The translations under genes and the position numbers were made by a program. A stretch of 64,000 bases of DNA from an uncultured Treponema sp. (GTDB taxonomy: Bacteria > Spirochaetota > Spirochaetia > Treponematales > Treponemataceae), in assembly GCA_934691925.1 (NCBI GenBank), contig CAKUTI010000006.1:12100-76099 (forward strand), given 5' to 3'. Under the pieces are notes generated by a model. That model searched no databases and was not told the origin of the DNA. It saw only the letters and a program-made list of their open reading frames with translations. This document shows, one piece after another, positions 57,698-64,000 of the stretch (within the stretch, counting starts at the first letter, position 1; each line of letters starts with the position of its first letter).

Positions 57698-58915
57698 TTA
57701 CGGGCCTTGCTTGTGTTCTGTCTCAAAAGGAACGATAAAGTCAATCTTGTCTCCGGCGAACGCCTCGATTGTTTTCGGGTCGGCTGGAACTGGCGTAAGG
57801 TCAACAGCCTCTGAGACTTGCGCGTTATTCGGATTGTCATTTTGAGCTGAGGTCTTGTTCTCTAGTTTGTTTTGAGGCTCTGGAACCGGAGGAAGAACCA
57901 TCGGATTCACCGCGAAGAAATCTCCGTCCTTTTCCTCAATGCTGAATTCCGCCGAATTCGAGCCTACAAGACATTTTATCTCTTTATTTTCTTTGAATCT
58001 CTTGATTTTCGCCTCTGATATATAAATCTGGATTTTTCCAGTGTCGGAAGCGTCTGTAACAAGGCCGTCTCCGCCGTTGTGCGCAATCAGCTTTTCAAGA
58101 AAATCCTTGTGCGAGCGCATAAGAAGCACAATCTGCGCCTGATAGGTTTTCTGGACCTGCTCGACCGCCTGCCGCATTTCCTCTTTTGCGCGGACTTGCT
58201 CGTCTGCAAGCTCTTTTCGAAGCTCTCTTATCTGCTTCTGCGATTTTTCCATCTGCTGGCTGAATTTCATATCGTTGAGCTGCTTCTGCGAGTCGAGCGA
58301 GCCTTCCGCCTTTTTTGCCTGCGAGACCATTGTGGAGTCATAGCCGTCAATCTGGCTCTTGTACTTTTTGATTGACTCTTCCGCCTTTTCAATCTGCGGG
58401 TCGTATTTTTCGTGCGCGGCCTTTACTGCGTTGCTGAAGTCGCCGTCGATTTTTTTCTGCTTTTCTTCAAGCTCCGATTTCTTTGTATAGAATGAAATCG
58501 ATTTGAGCGTGAAATTGTCGTTCTCGCGCTTGTGTTCCGCCGAGTCCAGCGCGTTCTGAAGCTCTTCCTCAAGATTCTCCTTTGCGCGAACCGCGTCGTC
58601 ATAAAGATTCTGCGAAGTTCCGACCATGTTCAAAAGCTCTTTGAGATTCAGGTCGTTGAACGTGTCGATGTTCACGGAAATTTTCTCGTTCGATGATGAA
58701 ACCGCCTTTGCCGCGATAAAAGTTCCGATTCCCACGCAGGCGAAGCAGACAGCAAGGAGAATCCAGACCAAAGCCTGATGATTTTTCTTCGTTTTCGCGT
58801 ATTCTTTTTCGAGATTGTAAGGCTTTGCCGCTTTCTTGTTGAAATTTTTTAGCTCGTCGCCAAGAAAAAGCGCTACTTCCTTGTGCGTAAGGCTTACTTT
58901 GTTTCCATTGTCCAT
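57698..58915 (-). CDS. Membrane-anchored coiled-coil protein, unknown
   Basis: I do not recognise this 405-residue protein. A cytoplasmic N-terminus of about 48 residues is followed by one membrane helix (ALVWILLAVCFACVGIGTFIAA). Then comes a long coiled coil (about 90-290) of repeated charged heptads, and a small C-terminal domain including a Pro/Asn-rich linker. Its start overlaps the end of the adenylate-cyclase gene by 22 bases, so it is translated with it and probably shares its signalling role at the membrane. The likely topology places the coiled coil in the periplasm. Confidence 0.7.
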   Translation of the reverse strand: MDNGNKVSLTHKEVALFLGDELKNFNKKAAKPYNLEKEYAKTKKNHQALVWILLAVCFACVGIGTFIAAKAVSSSNEKISVNIDTFNDLNLKELLNMVGTSQNLYDDAVRAKENLEEELQNALDSAEHKRENDNFTLKSISFYTKKSELEEKQKKIDGDFSNAVKAAHEKYDPQIEKAEESIKKYKSQIDGYDSTMVSQAKKAEGSLDSQKQLNDMKFSQQMEKSQKQIRELRKELADEQVRAKEEMRQAVEQVQKTYQAQIVLLMRSHKDFLEKLIAHNGGDGLVTDASDTGKIQIYISEAKIKRFKENKEIKCLVGSNSAEFSIEEKDGDFFAVNPMVLPPVPEPQNKLENKTSAQNDNPNNAQVSEAVDLTPVPADPKTIEAFAGDKIDFIVPFETEHKQGP

Positions 58916-60720
58916 ATTCCGCTCCAGTTTTCAGGCGCGCTCTTGTTTCCCATTCTGCCAAGGAAAACTTCCGCAGCCTCGATTCCGCATTTCTTGAATT
59001 TTTTTCTCGCCTCGCTCCAGTCGCCATTGTAGTATGAGGCAAGACCTTCCTCGTAGATTCCGAACTGCTCCGCTGTTATGCGGCTCGCCGGGATAGCAAC
59101 ATCTTCTTCGCTTTTGTCTGCCGCAATTTCCATCGGAAAGAAGATTTTCTTTCCTTCTGTCTTTCCTTTTACCTGAACCGTGTCGATTTCAAAGAATCTG
59201 TATTTTTCGCAGCCGGATTTTTCAATTTCTTCCTTTATATATTCAGAGACTATAACCGGAAGATGATAGATTCTAGTTAATCCTTCAAGCCGGCTTGCTG
59301 AATTTACTTTGTCGCCGATTACAGTGTTTGTCATATGCTCGCTTGAGCCGATGTTTCCATAGAAAACGTTTCCGCCGTCGATTCCAACGCCGATGTCGAG
59401 AAGAACCGCCTGAAAAACGCGCTCCTCGTCCTCGTTAAGTTTTCTTTCCTTTTCGATTTCAGCCTTTCTTGCAGTCATCTTCTCGCGGAGCTGCGCAGTT
59501 ATTCTCGTGATTTTCCAGCCTGTCTCAAGCGAGTCGAGCGACTTGTTTTGTGTCTGCTGAGTTCCGTAAACCGCAAGAATCGCGTCTCCGATAATCGAGC
59601 CGACAACGCCTTTTTCTTCATGAACCGCGTGGATAACCTTGTTGTAATGCACGTTCAGCAGGTCGATGATGTCGTTTCCCAAAGTCTCCGTTCTGTATGT
59701 GAAGGATTTTATGTCCGAGAAAAGCATTACGAGGTTCTGCTGGCTTCCTTCAAGCCTGATCGTGTGCTCGTTGTAAGCCTTTGACACAACGTCCTTCGAC
59801 ACAAATTTCTGGAAAATTCCGAGCAGGTTGCTGATTGTGGAAGAAAGCGAGTTGAAGCTTGCGGCAAGATAAGTGATGTCGTCGTTTGGAGAGTCTGAAA
59901 GGTCGATAACGTCGAGCTTCTGCCTTTTCTGCATCTCGTAAAGGCTTCCTGTGATTCTTGTTACGTTCGAGAGAATCTTCTTGAACATGAAAAGGCCGGC
60001 GAGCAGGAAGAGCGCGGTCAAAATCACGATGATGATTGCGATAATTCCCAGAAGAATTGAGTTTGACTTCATCGTGTCGCTTCTAAGCTCCGCGCGGATA
60101 AACCAGCAGTCCCAGTTGTCCTGATACTTGTAGACTCCGAAATACTGGCCAAGTTCTGTGCTGAAGACTATCGAGCCGTCCTGAATTCCTTCCGCGAGAT
60201 TCGACTTTAGCGTTTCAATCGTGTCTGCGTCTGGAAAAATTTCTATTCCGCTGTAGAGAAATCCTTGCCTGCGCTTTTCGATTTCCTCGGAGATTTTCTC
60301 GTTCCCCGCGATTTTCTCCTTGATTTCGTTCTGGAGCTTTTCGAGCTGCTCAGGAATTTTGCTCACTGTGCAGAAAAGAATTTCGCCGTTTTCGTTGAAC
60401 GCGAGCGCGACGCTGTTCGGCTGGCTAAAGCTCCGCTCCGCCGTGCTTTTTATCGCCTCAACGGATTTTTCCTTGTCGCCTGTGAAAGTGAAAATCTGGT
60501 ACTGGTTTGAGGCCGCCGTGTAGATGTCTTTAAGCTCGCTCACCATGACCGTGTTGTTCAGCGTGATAAGCTGCTTGCGCGACAGGCTAAGATTCACAAA
60601 GTTGGTCGCGAAATTTGAAAGAAGAAGCAGGCAGACAAAGATTGTGAGGATTTTAAAAGAGATAGGGATTATTTTTGTCTGTCCGACCTTCTGGAATAGC
60701 TTTCTGTTTTTGTTGCTCAT
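58894..60720 (-). CDS. Membrane-bound class III adenylate/guanylate cyclase
   Basis: A 608-residue cyclase. An N-terminal membrane helix (ILTIFVCLLLLSNFATNFV), an extracytoplasmic sensor (45-210) and a second helix (LGIIAIIIVILTALFLLAGLFMF) lead into a HAMP-like stretch. The class III catalytic domain follows (about 320-520): NLVMLFSDIKSFTYRTE with the metal-binding aspartate, GSIIGDAILAVYG with the second, and NTVIGDKVNSASRLEGLT with the transition-state asparagine and arginine. I prefer the ATG at 60720 with GGAG upstream over a TTG at 60732. It overlaps the coiled-coil gene. Confidence 0.92.
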   Translation of the reverse strand: MSNKNRKLFQKVGQTKIIPISFKILTIFVCLLLLSNFATNFVNLSLSRKQLITLNNTVMVSELKDIYTAASNQYQIFTFTGDKEKSVEAIKSTAERSFSQPNSVALAFNENGEILFCTVSKIPEQLEKLQNEIKEKIAGNEKISEEIEKRRQGFLYSGIEIFPDADTIETLKSNLAEGIQDGSIVFSTELGQYFGVYKYQDNWDCWFIRAELRSDTMKSNSILLGIIAIIIVILTALFLLAGLFMFKKILSNVTRITGSLYEMQKRQKLDVIDLSDSPNDDITYLAASFNSLSSTISNLLGIFQKFVSKDVVSKAYNEHTIRLEGSQQNLVMLFSDIKSFTYRTETLGNDIIDLLNVHYNKVIHAVHEEKGVVGSIIGDAILAVYGTQQTQNKSLDSLETGWKITRITAQLREKMTARKAEIEKERKLNEDEERVFQAVLLDIGVGIDGGNVFYGNIGSSEHMTNTVIGDKVNSASRLEGLTRIYHLPVIVSEYIKEEIEKSGCEKYRFFEIDTVQVKGKTEGKKIFFPMEIAADKSEEDVAIPASRITAEQFGIYEEGLASYYNGDWSEARKKFKKCGIEAAEVFLGRMGNKSAPENWSGIWTMETK

Positions 60721-60813
60721 CAGAATCTCCAATATATCTAATTGTAATTCCTGAAAAGCAAAAGTTAAAGGCAGATTTTATTAAAATTATATGAAAAAAA
60801 TCAATCTATAAAA

Positions 60814-60930
60814 AGATGCTGAATCCAAGCGGAATTCAGCATAACAAAGTTTCTCGAGTTTTGGAACAAAACTCGTTAAGCAACCGTAAGGTTGCGACAC
60901 ATTCTGAACGTGATTCGGAATCCACAGAAA
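60814..60930. repeat. Dispersed hairpin element upstream of prfA
   Basis: GATGCTGAAT...ATTCAGCAT (60815-60842) forms one hairpin, CGAGTTTT/AAAACTCG (about 60855-60875) a second and GCAACC/GGTTGC (about 60880-60896) a third. The first shares its ends with the elements at 4811 and 52883. An apparent open frame across this region into prfA is not needed for prfA. Confidence 0.6.
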
Positions 60931-60977
60931 ATCGCTTCCTATTTCCTAGAATCGAAAAATTCGGTATCTTAAAATCT

Positions 60978-62054
60978 ATGGACTTATTGAAGAAACTTGA
61001 TGAATTGGACAAGCGTTTTGAGGAAGTGAATGAGCAGGTTCAAGACCCGGAGCTTGTAAAAGACCAGAAAAAATACAAGGATGTCATGCGCGAGCACGGC
61101 CACTTGACCGATGTTCTTGAAGTGGGAAACGAATACAGAAAGACCTTGCAGGGAATCGAGGACGCAAAAATGATGATTACTGCGGAAGACGACCCTGAAA
61201 TGAAGGAAATGGCGCGCGAGGAGATGAAGGAGCTTGAGGAGAAAGTTCCGCAGCTTGAAGAGCAGATTAAGCTCAAGCTGATTCCGCCTGACCCTCTCGA
61301 CGAGAAAAACATTATCCTTGAAATCCGCTCGGCTGCCGGCGGCGACGAGGCTTCGCTTTTTGTGCGCGACCTTTGGGAAATGTACTGCCATCTTTGCGAC
61401 AGAAAAGGCTGGAAGTACGAGACCGTGGAGGCTCAGGAAACCGAGGTCGGCGGATTCAACAAGATTGTGACCCAGATTACAGGAAAATTCGTCTATGGAA
61501 CTTTGCGCTTTGAGTCCGGTGTTCACCGCGTTCAGCGTGTTCCTCAGACTGAGTCTCAGGGACGTCTCCAGACTTCAACCGCGACTGTTGCGGTTTTGCC
61601 TGAAGCCGAGGAAGCCGACGTTAAAATCAATCCTGGCGATGTGCGCGTTGACGTGATGCGCGCCGGCGGCCCTGGCGGACAGTGCGTAAACACAACGGAT
61701 TCTGCCGTCCGCCTGACTCATATCCCGACCGGAATCGTTGTAATCCAGCAGGACCAGAAATCGCAGATTAAGAACAAGGAAAAAGCATGGGAAGTCCTGC
61801 GCGCGCGCTTGTTCGACTATGAGCAGTCAAAGCTCGACGCGGAGCGTTCCTCAACAAGAAAGAGCATGATTGGAAATGGCGACCGCTCGGAGAAAATCCG
61901 CACGTACAACTATCCGCAGGACAGAATCACAGACCACCGCATAAACCTTACGCTGCACAACCTGCCGGGCTTTATGATGGGAAACATGGACGAAATGCTC
62001 GACGCGCTCAACGTCTACGCTAAGGAAGAGCAGTTCAAGGCATTGGAAAGCTAG
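60978..62054 (+). CDS. prfA: Peptide chain release factor 1
   Basis: A 358-residue release factor that reads UAA and UAG. The peptidyl-hydrolysis motif is seen in [19 protein letters not shown] near residue 230, with GGQ intact, and the stop-codon reading tripeptide region lies earlier ([13 protein letters not shown] near 183). The start at 60978 ([16 protein letters not shown]) fits the family. The 54 extra codons open upstream cover a repeat element. A TATCTT box stands 7 bases before the ATG and there is no ribosome site, so the message may be leaderless. A terminator follows. Confidence 0.96.
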   Translation: MDLLKKLDELDKRFEEVNEQVQDPELVKDQKKYKDVMREHGHLTDVLEVGNEYRKTLQGIEDAKMMITAEDDPEMKEMAREEMKELEEKVPQLEEQIKLKLIPPDPLDEKNIILEIRSAAGGDEASLFVRDLWEMYCHLCDRKGWKYETVEAQETEVGGFNKIVTQITGKFVYGTLRFESGVHRVQRVPQTESQGRLQTSTATVAVLPEAEEADVKINPGDVRVDVMRAGGPGGQCVNTTDSAVRLTHIPTGIVVIQQDQKSQIKNKEKAWEVLRARLFDYEQSKLDAERSSTRKSMIGNGDRSEKIRTYNYPQDRITDHRINLTLHNLPGFMMGNMDEMLDALNVYAKEEQFKALES

Positions 62055-62076
62055 TTTTTTGCTTTGGGCGCACGGT

Positions 62077-62112
62077 AAAACGGGAGCTGTTTATTCAGCC
62101 CCCGTTTTTTTT
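62077..62112 (+). terminator. Rho-independent terminator of prfA
   Basis: AAAACGGGAGCTG (62077-62089) pairs with CAGCCCCCGTTTT (62096-62108) with one A-C mismatch, followed by a T-run to 62113. Confidence 0.9.
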
Positions 62113-62150
62113 TATCAATGAGGCTGAATTGCTGTCTGTTTCTCTTAGCC

Positions 62151-62227
62151 CTTAAAAAATGTAAGAAACGGGTGATTTCAGGTCTTAAAAAATGTAAAAA
62201 CTTCCTTGTTTGAGGCCTTAAAAAATG
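62151..62227. repeat. Three direct repeats phased at 33 bp
   Basis: CTTAAAAAATG occurs at 62151, 62184 and 62217, exactly 33 bases apart. The first two continue as TAA, giving ATG directly followed by a stop; the third runs into the extended -10 box of the downstream gene. The sequences between copies are partly alike (for example TTT-AGG endings). Thirty-three bases equal about three helical turns. Confidence 0.88.
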
Positions 62228-62234
62228 CTAGGCT
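62206..62234 (+). promoter_or_regulatory. Promoter of the second DUF4143 gene, leaderless type
   Basis: TTGTTT (62206-62211), 17-bp spacer, TAGGCT (62229-62234) with an extended TGC just before it. The ATG at 62241 follows after 6 bases. The phased repeats overlap and precede it. Confidence 0.65.
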
Positions 62235-62240
62235 TTGTTT

Positions 62241-63530
62241 ATGGATCGATTCGCTATTGCAGAGCTGAAAAAATGGAAAGAAAAGCCAAACCGAAAACCG
62301 CTTGTCCTTATGGGTGCAAGGCAGGTCGGAAAAACTTGGCTTATGAAGGAATTCGGCAGGCGATTTTTCAAGAATACTGCATATATTTCTTTCTATAATA
62401 ATTCCGCAATGAAGAGCCTTTTTGAGTCTGACTATGATGTCAGGCGAATAATTCCGGCTCTTGGCATTGAGGCTGGCTTTAGAATTACACCTGAAGACAC
62501 ATTGATTATTTTCGACGAAGTTCAAAATGCGCCGAAGGCTTTTGAGTCCTTGAAATATTTTTGCGAGGAGGCTCCCGAGTATCATATAATCGCCGCAGGC
62601 TCGCTTCTTGGAGTCGCGCTTCATCGGGGAATCTCTTATCCTGTGGGCAAGGTCGAGGTTATGAATCTTTATCCGCTGAGCTTCCGGGAGTATCTGTATG
62701 CGGTCGGAGAAAAGCCTTTGAGCGATGCGCTCGTTTGTGAAGATTTCCCCTTGATTGACAGCTTTGCGGAAAAGTACATCTATCATCTTAAGAATTACTA
62801 TTTCGTGGGCGGAATGCCGGAAGTTGTTGATTTGTTCAGCCGAAACATGGATTACAATGAAGTGCGGAGAATCCAAGACATGATTCTTGCCCAGTATAAG
62901 GGGGACTTTGGAAAACACGCCGGAGAAAAAGAGCTTTCTCGGATTAATATGGTATGGGAGTCAATTCCAATGCAGCTTGCAAAGGAGAACAAGAAATTCT
63001 TTTTTGGAAAAATGAAATCCGGCGCGCGCAGCAGCGAATTTGAGGTTGCAATCCAGTGGCTATGCGATTCAGGTCTTGTCTACAAAGTGAACCGTGTGAG
63101 CGAGCCGCATGTTCCTCTTTCTGCCTACAAGGATTTTTCGGCATACAAGCTTTTTGTTCTTGACACCGGCCTTTTGTGCGCCATGAGCGGAGTTGACGCA
63201 ATGTCGATAATAAACGGAAATGCTCTGTTTGTGGAATTCAAGGGCGCGCTTGCGGAGCAGTTTGTTCTGCAGGAAATAAAATGCGGTGCTTCCTATACTC
63301 CGTATTATTACGGAAGCGAGAGCGCGACTTTCGAGCAGGATTTTCTGATTCAAAAAGGAATGGAGATTGTGCCTATAGAAGTAAAGGCCGAGACAAATGT
63401 CCGCTCCCAAAGCCTAAAAGCGTTTCATGACAAGTATTCGCCAAGCCTTTCTGTGCGGTTCTCGCTGTTGCCGTACCGCCGCCAGGACTGGATGGTGAAC
63501 ATTCCACTTTACGCGGTCTGCAGGCTGTAG
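62241..63530 (+). CDS. AAA ATPase with C-terminal DUF4143
   Basis: A 429-residue protein of the same broad family as the one at 29588 but with little close identity. Walker A is GARQVGKTW near residue 24, Walker B IIFDEVQN near 92, and the family segment AAGSLLGVALHRG near 120 leads to KVEVMNLYPLSFREYL. The C-terminal half ends with ATFEQDFLIQ and VPIEVKAE near 380-395, a PD-(D/E)xK-like pair. The ATG at 62241 is preferred over a TTG two codons earlier. Function is unsettled in this family. The promoter overlaps three phased repeats. Confidence 0.9.
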   Translation: MDRFAIAELKKWKEKPNRKPLVLMGARQVGKTWLMKEFGRRFFKNTAYISFYNNSAMKSLFESDYDVRRIIPALGIEAGFRITPEDTLIIFDEVQNAPKAFESLKYFCEEAPEYHIIAAGSLLGVALHRGISYPVGKVEVMNLYPLSFREYLYAVGEKPLSDALVCEDFPLIDSFAEKYIYHLKNYYFVGGMPEVVDLFSRNMDYNEVRRIQDMILAQYKGDFGKHAGEKELSRINMVWESIPMQLAKENKKFFFGKMKSGARSSEFEVAIQWLCDSGLVYKVNRVSEPHVPLSAYKDFSAYKLFVLDTGLLCAMSGVDAMSIINGNALFVEFKGALAEQFVLQEIKCGASYTPYYYGSESATFEQDFLIQKGMEIVPIEVKAETNVRSQSLKAFHDKYSPSLSVRFSLLPYRRQDWMVNIPLYAVCRL

Positions 63531-63615
63531 ATATAGAAGAATCTTCTTAAAAAAAATATTCATCTGGAATTTTAATCAGATTTTCTTCATTTCTTGCCTG
63601 TTTCTGACAAAAAAA

Positions 63616-63629
63616 GCCTATATATAGGC
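63616..63629. promoter_or_regulatory. 14-bp perfect palindrome abutting a start codon
   Basis: GCCTATATATAGGC ends one base before ATG at 63630. It contains a TATATA that could be a -10 box, with TTGCCT (63594-63599) as a poor -35 at 19 bp. A repressor dimer bound here would cover both promoter and start codon. Confidence 0.5.
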
Positions 63630-63905
63630 ATGAAAGACAAAGAGAATTTTGCGGGCGCGGCTGACGGCGCTGCCGCTGATATTATTGTGGGCGTGCTTGA
63701 AAAAGACGCCGAGCCTATCCTTAATGAAGAAAAAGAGCTCGGCTGCCTTCTTACTGTGAAATCAAAATCCGAGACCTGCAAGGTGGAGATTTTCTCGCCT
63801 GTGTTTCCAGTCCTTTACAAGAAAGCGCTGAGAGGCACCAGGGTGATTGTTCCTGTCTGGAAAAGGCGCGGAAAGTTTCTTGCAAATGTGGCTTACCCTG
63901 CGTGA
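63630..63905 (+). CDS. Small hypothetical protein
   Basis: A 91-residue soluble protein starting MKDKENFAGAADGAAAD. The C-terminal half (CLLTVKSKSETCKVEIFSP, then VIVPVWKRRGKFLANVAYP) alternates hydrophobic and polar residues and probably forms a small beta sheet. I do not recognise it. The ATG at 63630 directly follows a perfect palindrome; an upstream start at 63594 would encode the palindrome and is less likely. The next frame begins by overlapping its stop codon as GTGA. Confidence 0.55.
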   Translation: MKDKENFAGAADGAAADIIVGVLEKDAEPILNEEKELGCLLTVKSKSETCKVEIFSPVFPVLYKKALRGTRVIVPVWKRRGKFLANVAYPA

Positions 63906-64000
63906 GCCGCGCCCGCGTCAAGGGAAATCCATTGTATAAGCGCGGAGAAAAGCTCTCTTCTCTCAAGCACATTGAAACGTTTTTTGAGCCGCTGCAGGCA
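63902..64000 (+). CDS. Start of a gene running off the right edge
   Basis: From GTG at 63902, overlapping the preceding stop by 4 bases (GTGA), the frame is open to the end of the window for 33 codons. It is basic at first (SRARVKGNPLYKRGEKLSS) and then KHIETFFEPLQA. The overlap is a typical coupling junction. The product cannot be named from this fragment. Confidence 0.45.
   Translation, partial: MSRARVKGNPLYKRGEKLSSLKHIETFFEPLQA

Noticed and set aside
60816-60977. N-terminal extension of prfA by 54 codons
   Set aside because: The extension crosses a dispersed hairpin element and has no release-factor character; the family start [12 protein letters not shown] begins at 60978.
62178-62918. 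246-codon frame on the minus strand opposite the DUF4143 gene
   Set aside because: It mirrors the codon structure of the plus-strand ATPase with clear Walker motifs and has no recognisable domain of its own.

Overview
The window looks like chromosomal DNA from a spirochaete, most likely a host-associated Treponema. The basis is the rpsM-rpsK-rpoA-rplQ order at the left edge, a FlgM anti-sigma factor, a short FliG-like protein, class III cyclase and HDOD signalling proteins, a large activase/dehydratase fusion of the 2-hydroxyacyl-CoA dehydratase type, and an anaerobe's [FeFe]-hydrogenase. The genus is inferred from protein character and gene order; no 16S gene is present.

Layout. 1-2790: end of the alpha ribosomal operon plus a small zinc-ribbon protein, closed by a strong terminator. 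2791-10054: oligoendopeptidase, a repeat-filled gap, an esterase, mtnN-luxS (activated methyl cycle) and a DUF1538 membrane protein coupled to a double PII-like protein. 10121-15271: a lineage-specific protein, a GGDEF protein, pta, and a lipoprotein gene that lost its start. 15272-15629: 22-bp tandem repeats. 15630-24040: mainly leftward housekeeping genes (lspA, a Nif3-like protein, an SPOUT methyltransferase, a metal-ligand-less iron-ADH homologue, flgM, rsmI, tetR) with one rightward HDOD protein. 24331-26241: acyl-CoA synthetase. 26348-37549: an AT-rich type I restriction-modification island transcribed leftward in the order hsdM, ORF6N-PLD, BRO-N/DUF1016-like, hsdS, fic, AAA/DUF4143, hsdR. 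37739-50600: Rsm22-like methyltransferase, merR, der, ptsI, rmuC, FliG-like protein, ABC permease-ATPase fusion with its binding protein, a [FeFe]-hydrogenase, a FemAB-like transferase and vsr. 50736-64000: MATE exporter, methyltransferase, the 1521-residue activase, a coiled-coil protein with a cyclase, prfA, a second AAA/DUF4143 gene and two small genes at the edge.

The most unusual material lies in three places. First, inside the hsd operon two passenger genes are each bracketed by direct copies of the 3' end of the hsd gene upstream of them: 49 bp identical around fic, and 54 bp with 4 differences around the ORF6N gene. This suggests a modular way of loading accessory genes into an R-M operon. 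Second, many genes (ptsI, rmuC, lspA, rsmI, the HDOD gene, vsr and a DUF4143 gene) have sigma70-type promoters whose -10 box ends only 6-8 nt before the start codon, so leaderless mRNA appears common. Third, several regularly phased short repeats occur in intergenic DNA: 15-mers every 40-41 bp, 22-bp tandem units, and 33-bp phased repeats next to a DUF4143 promoter.
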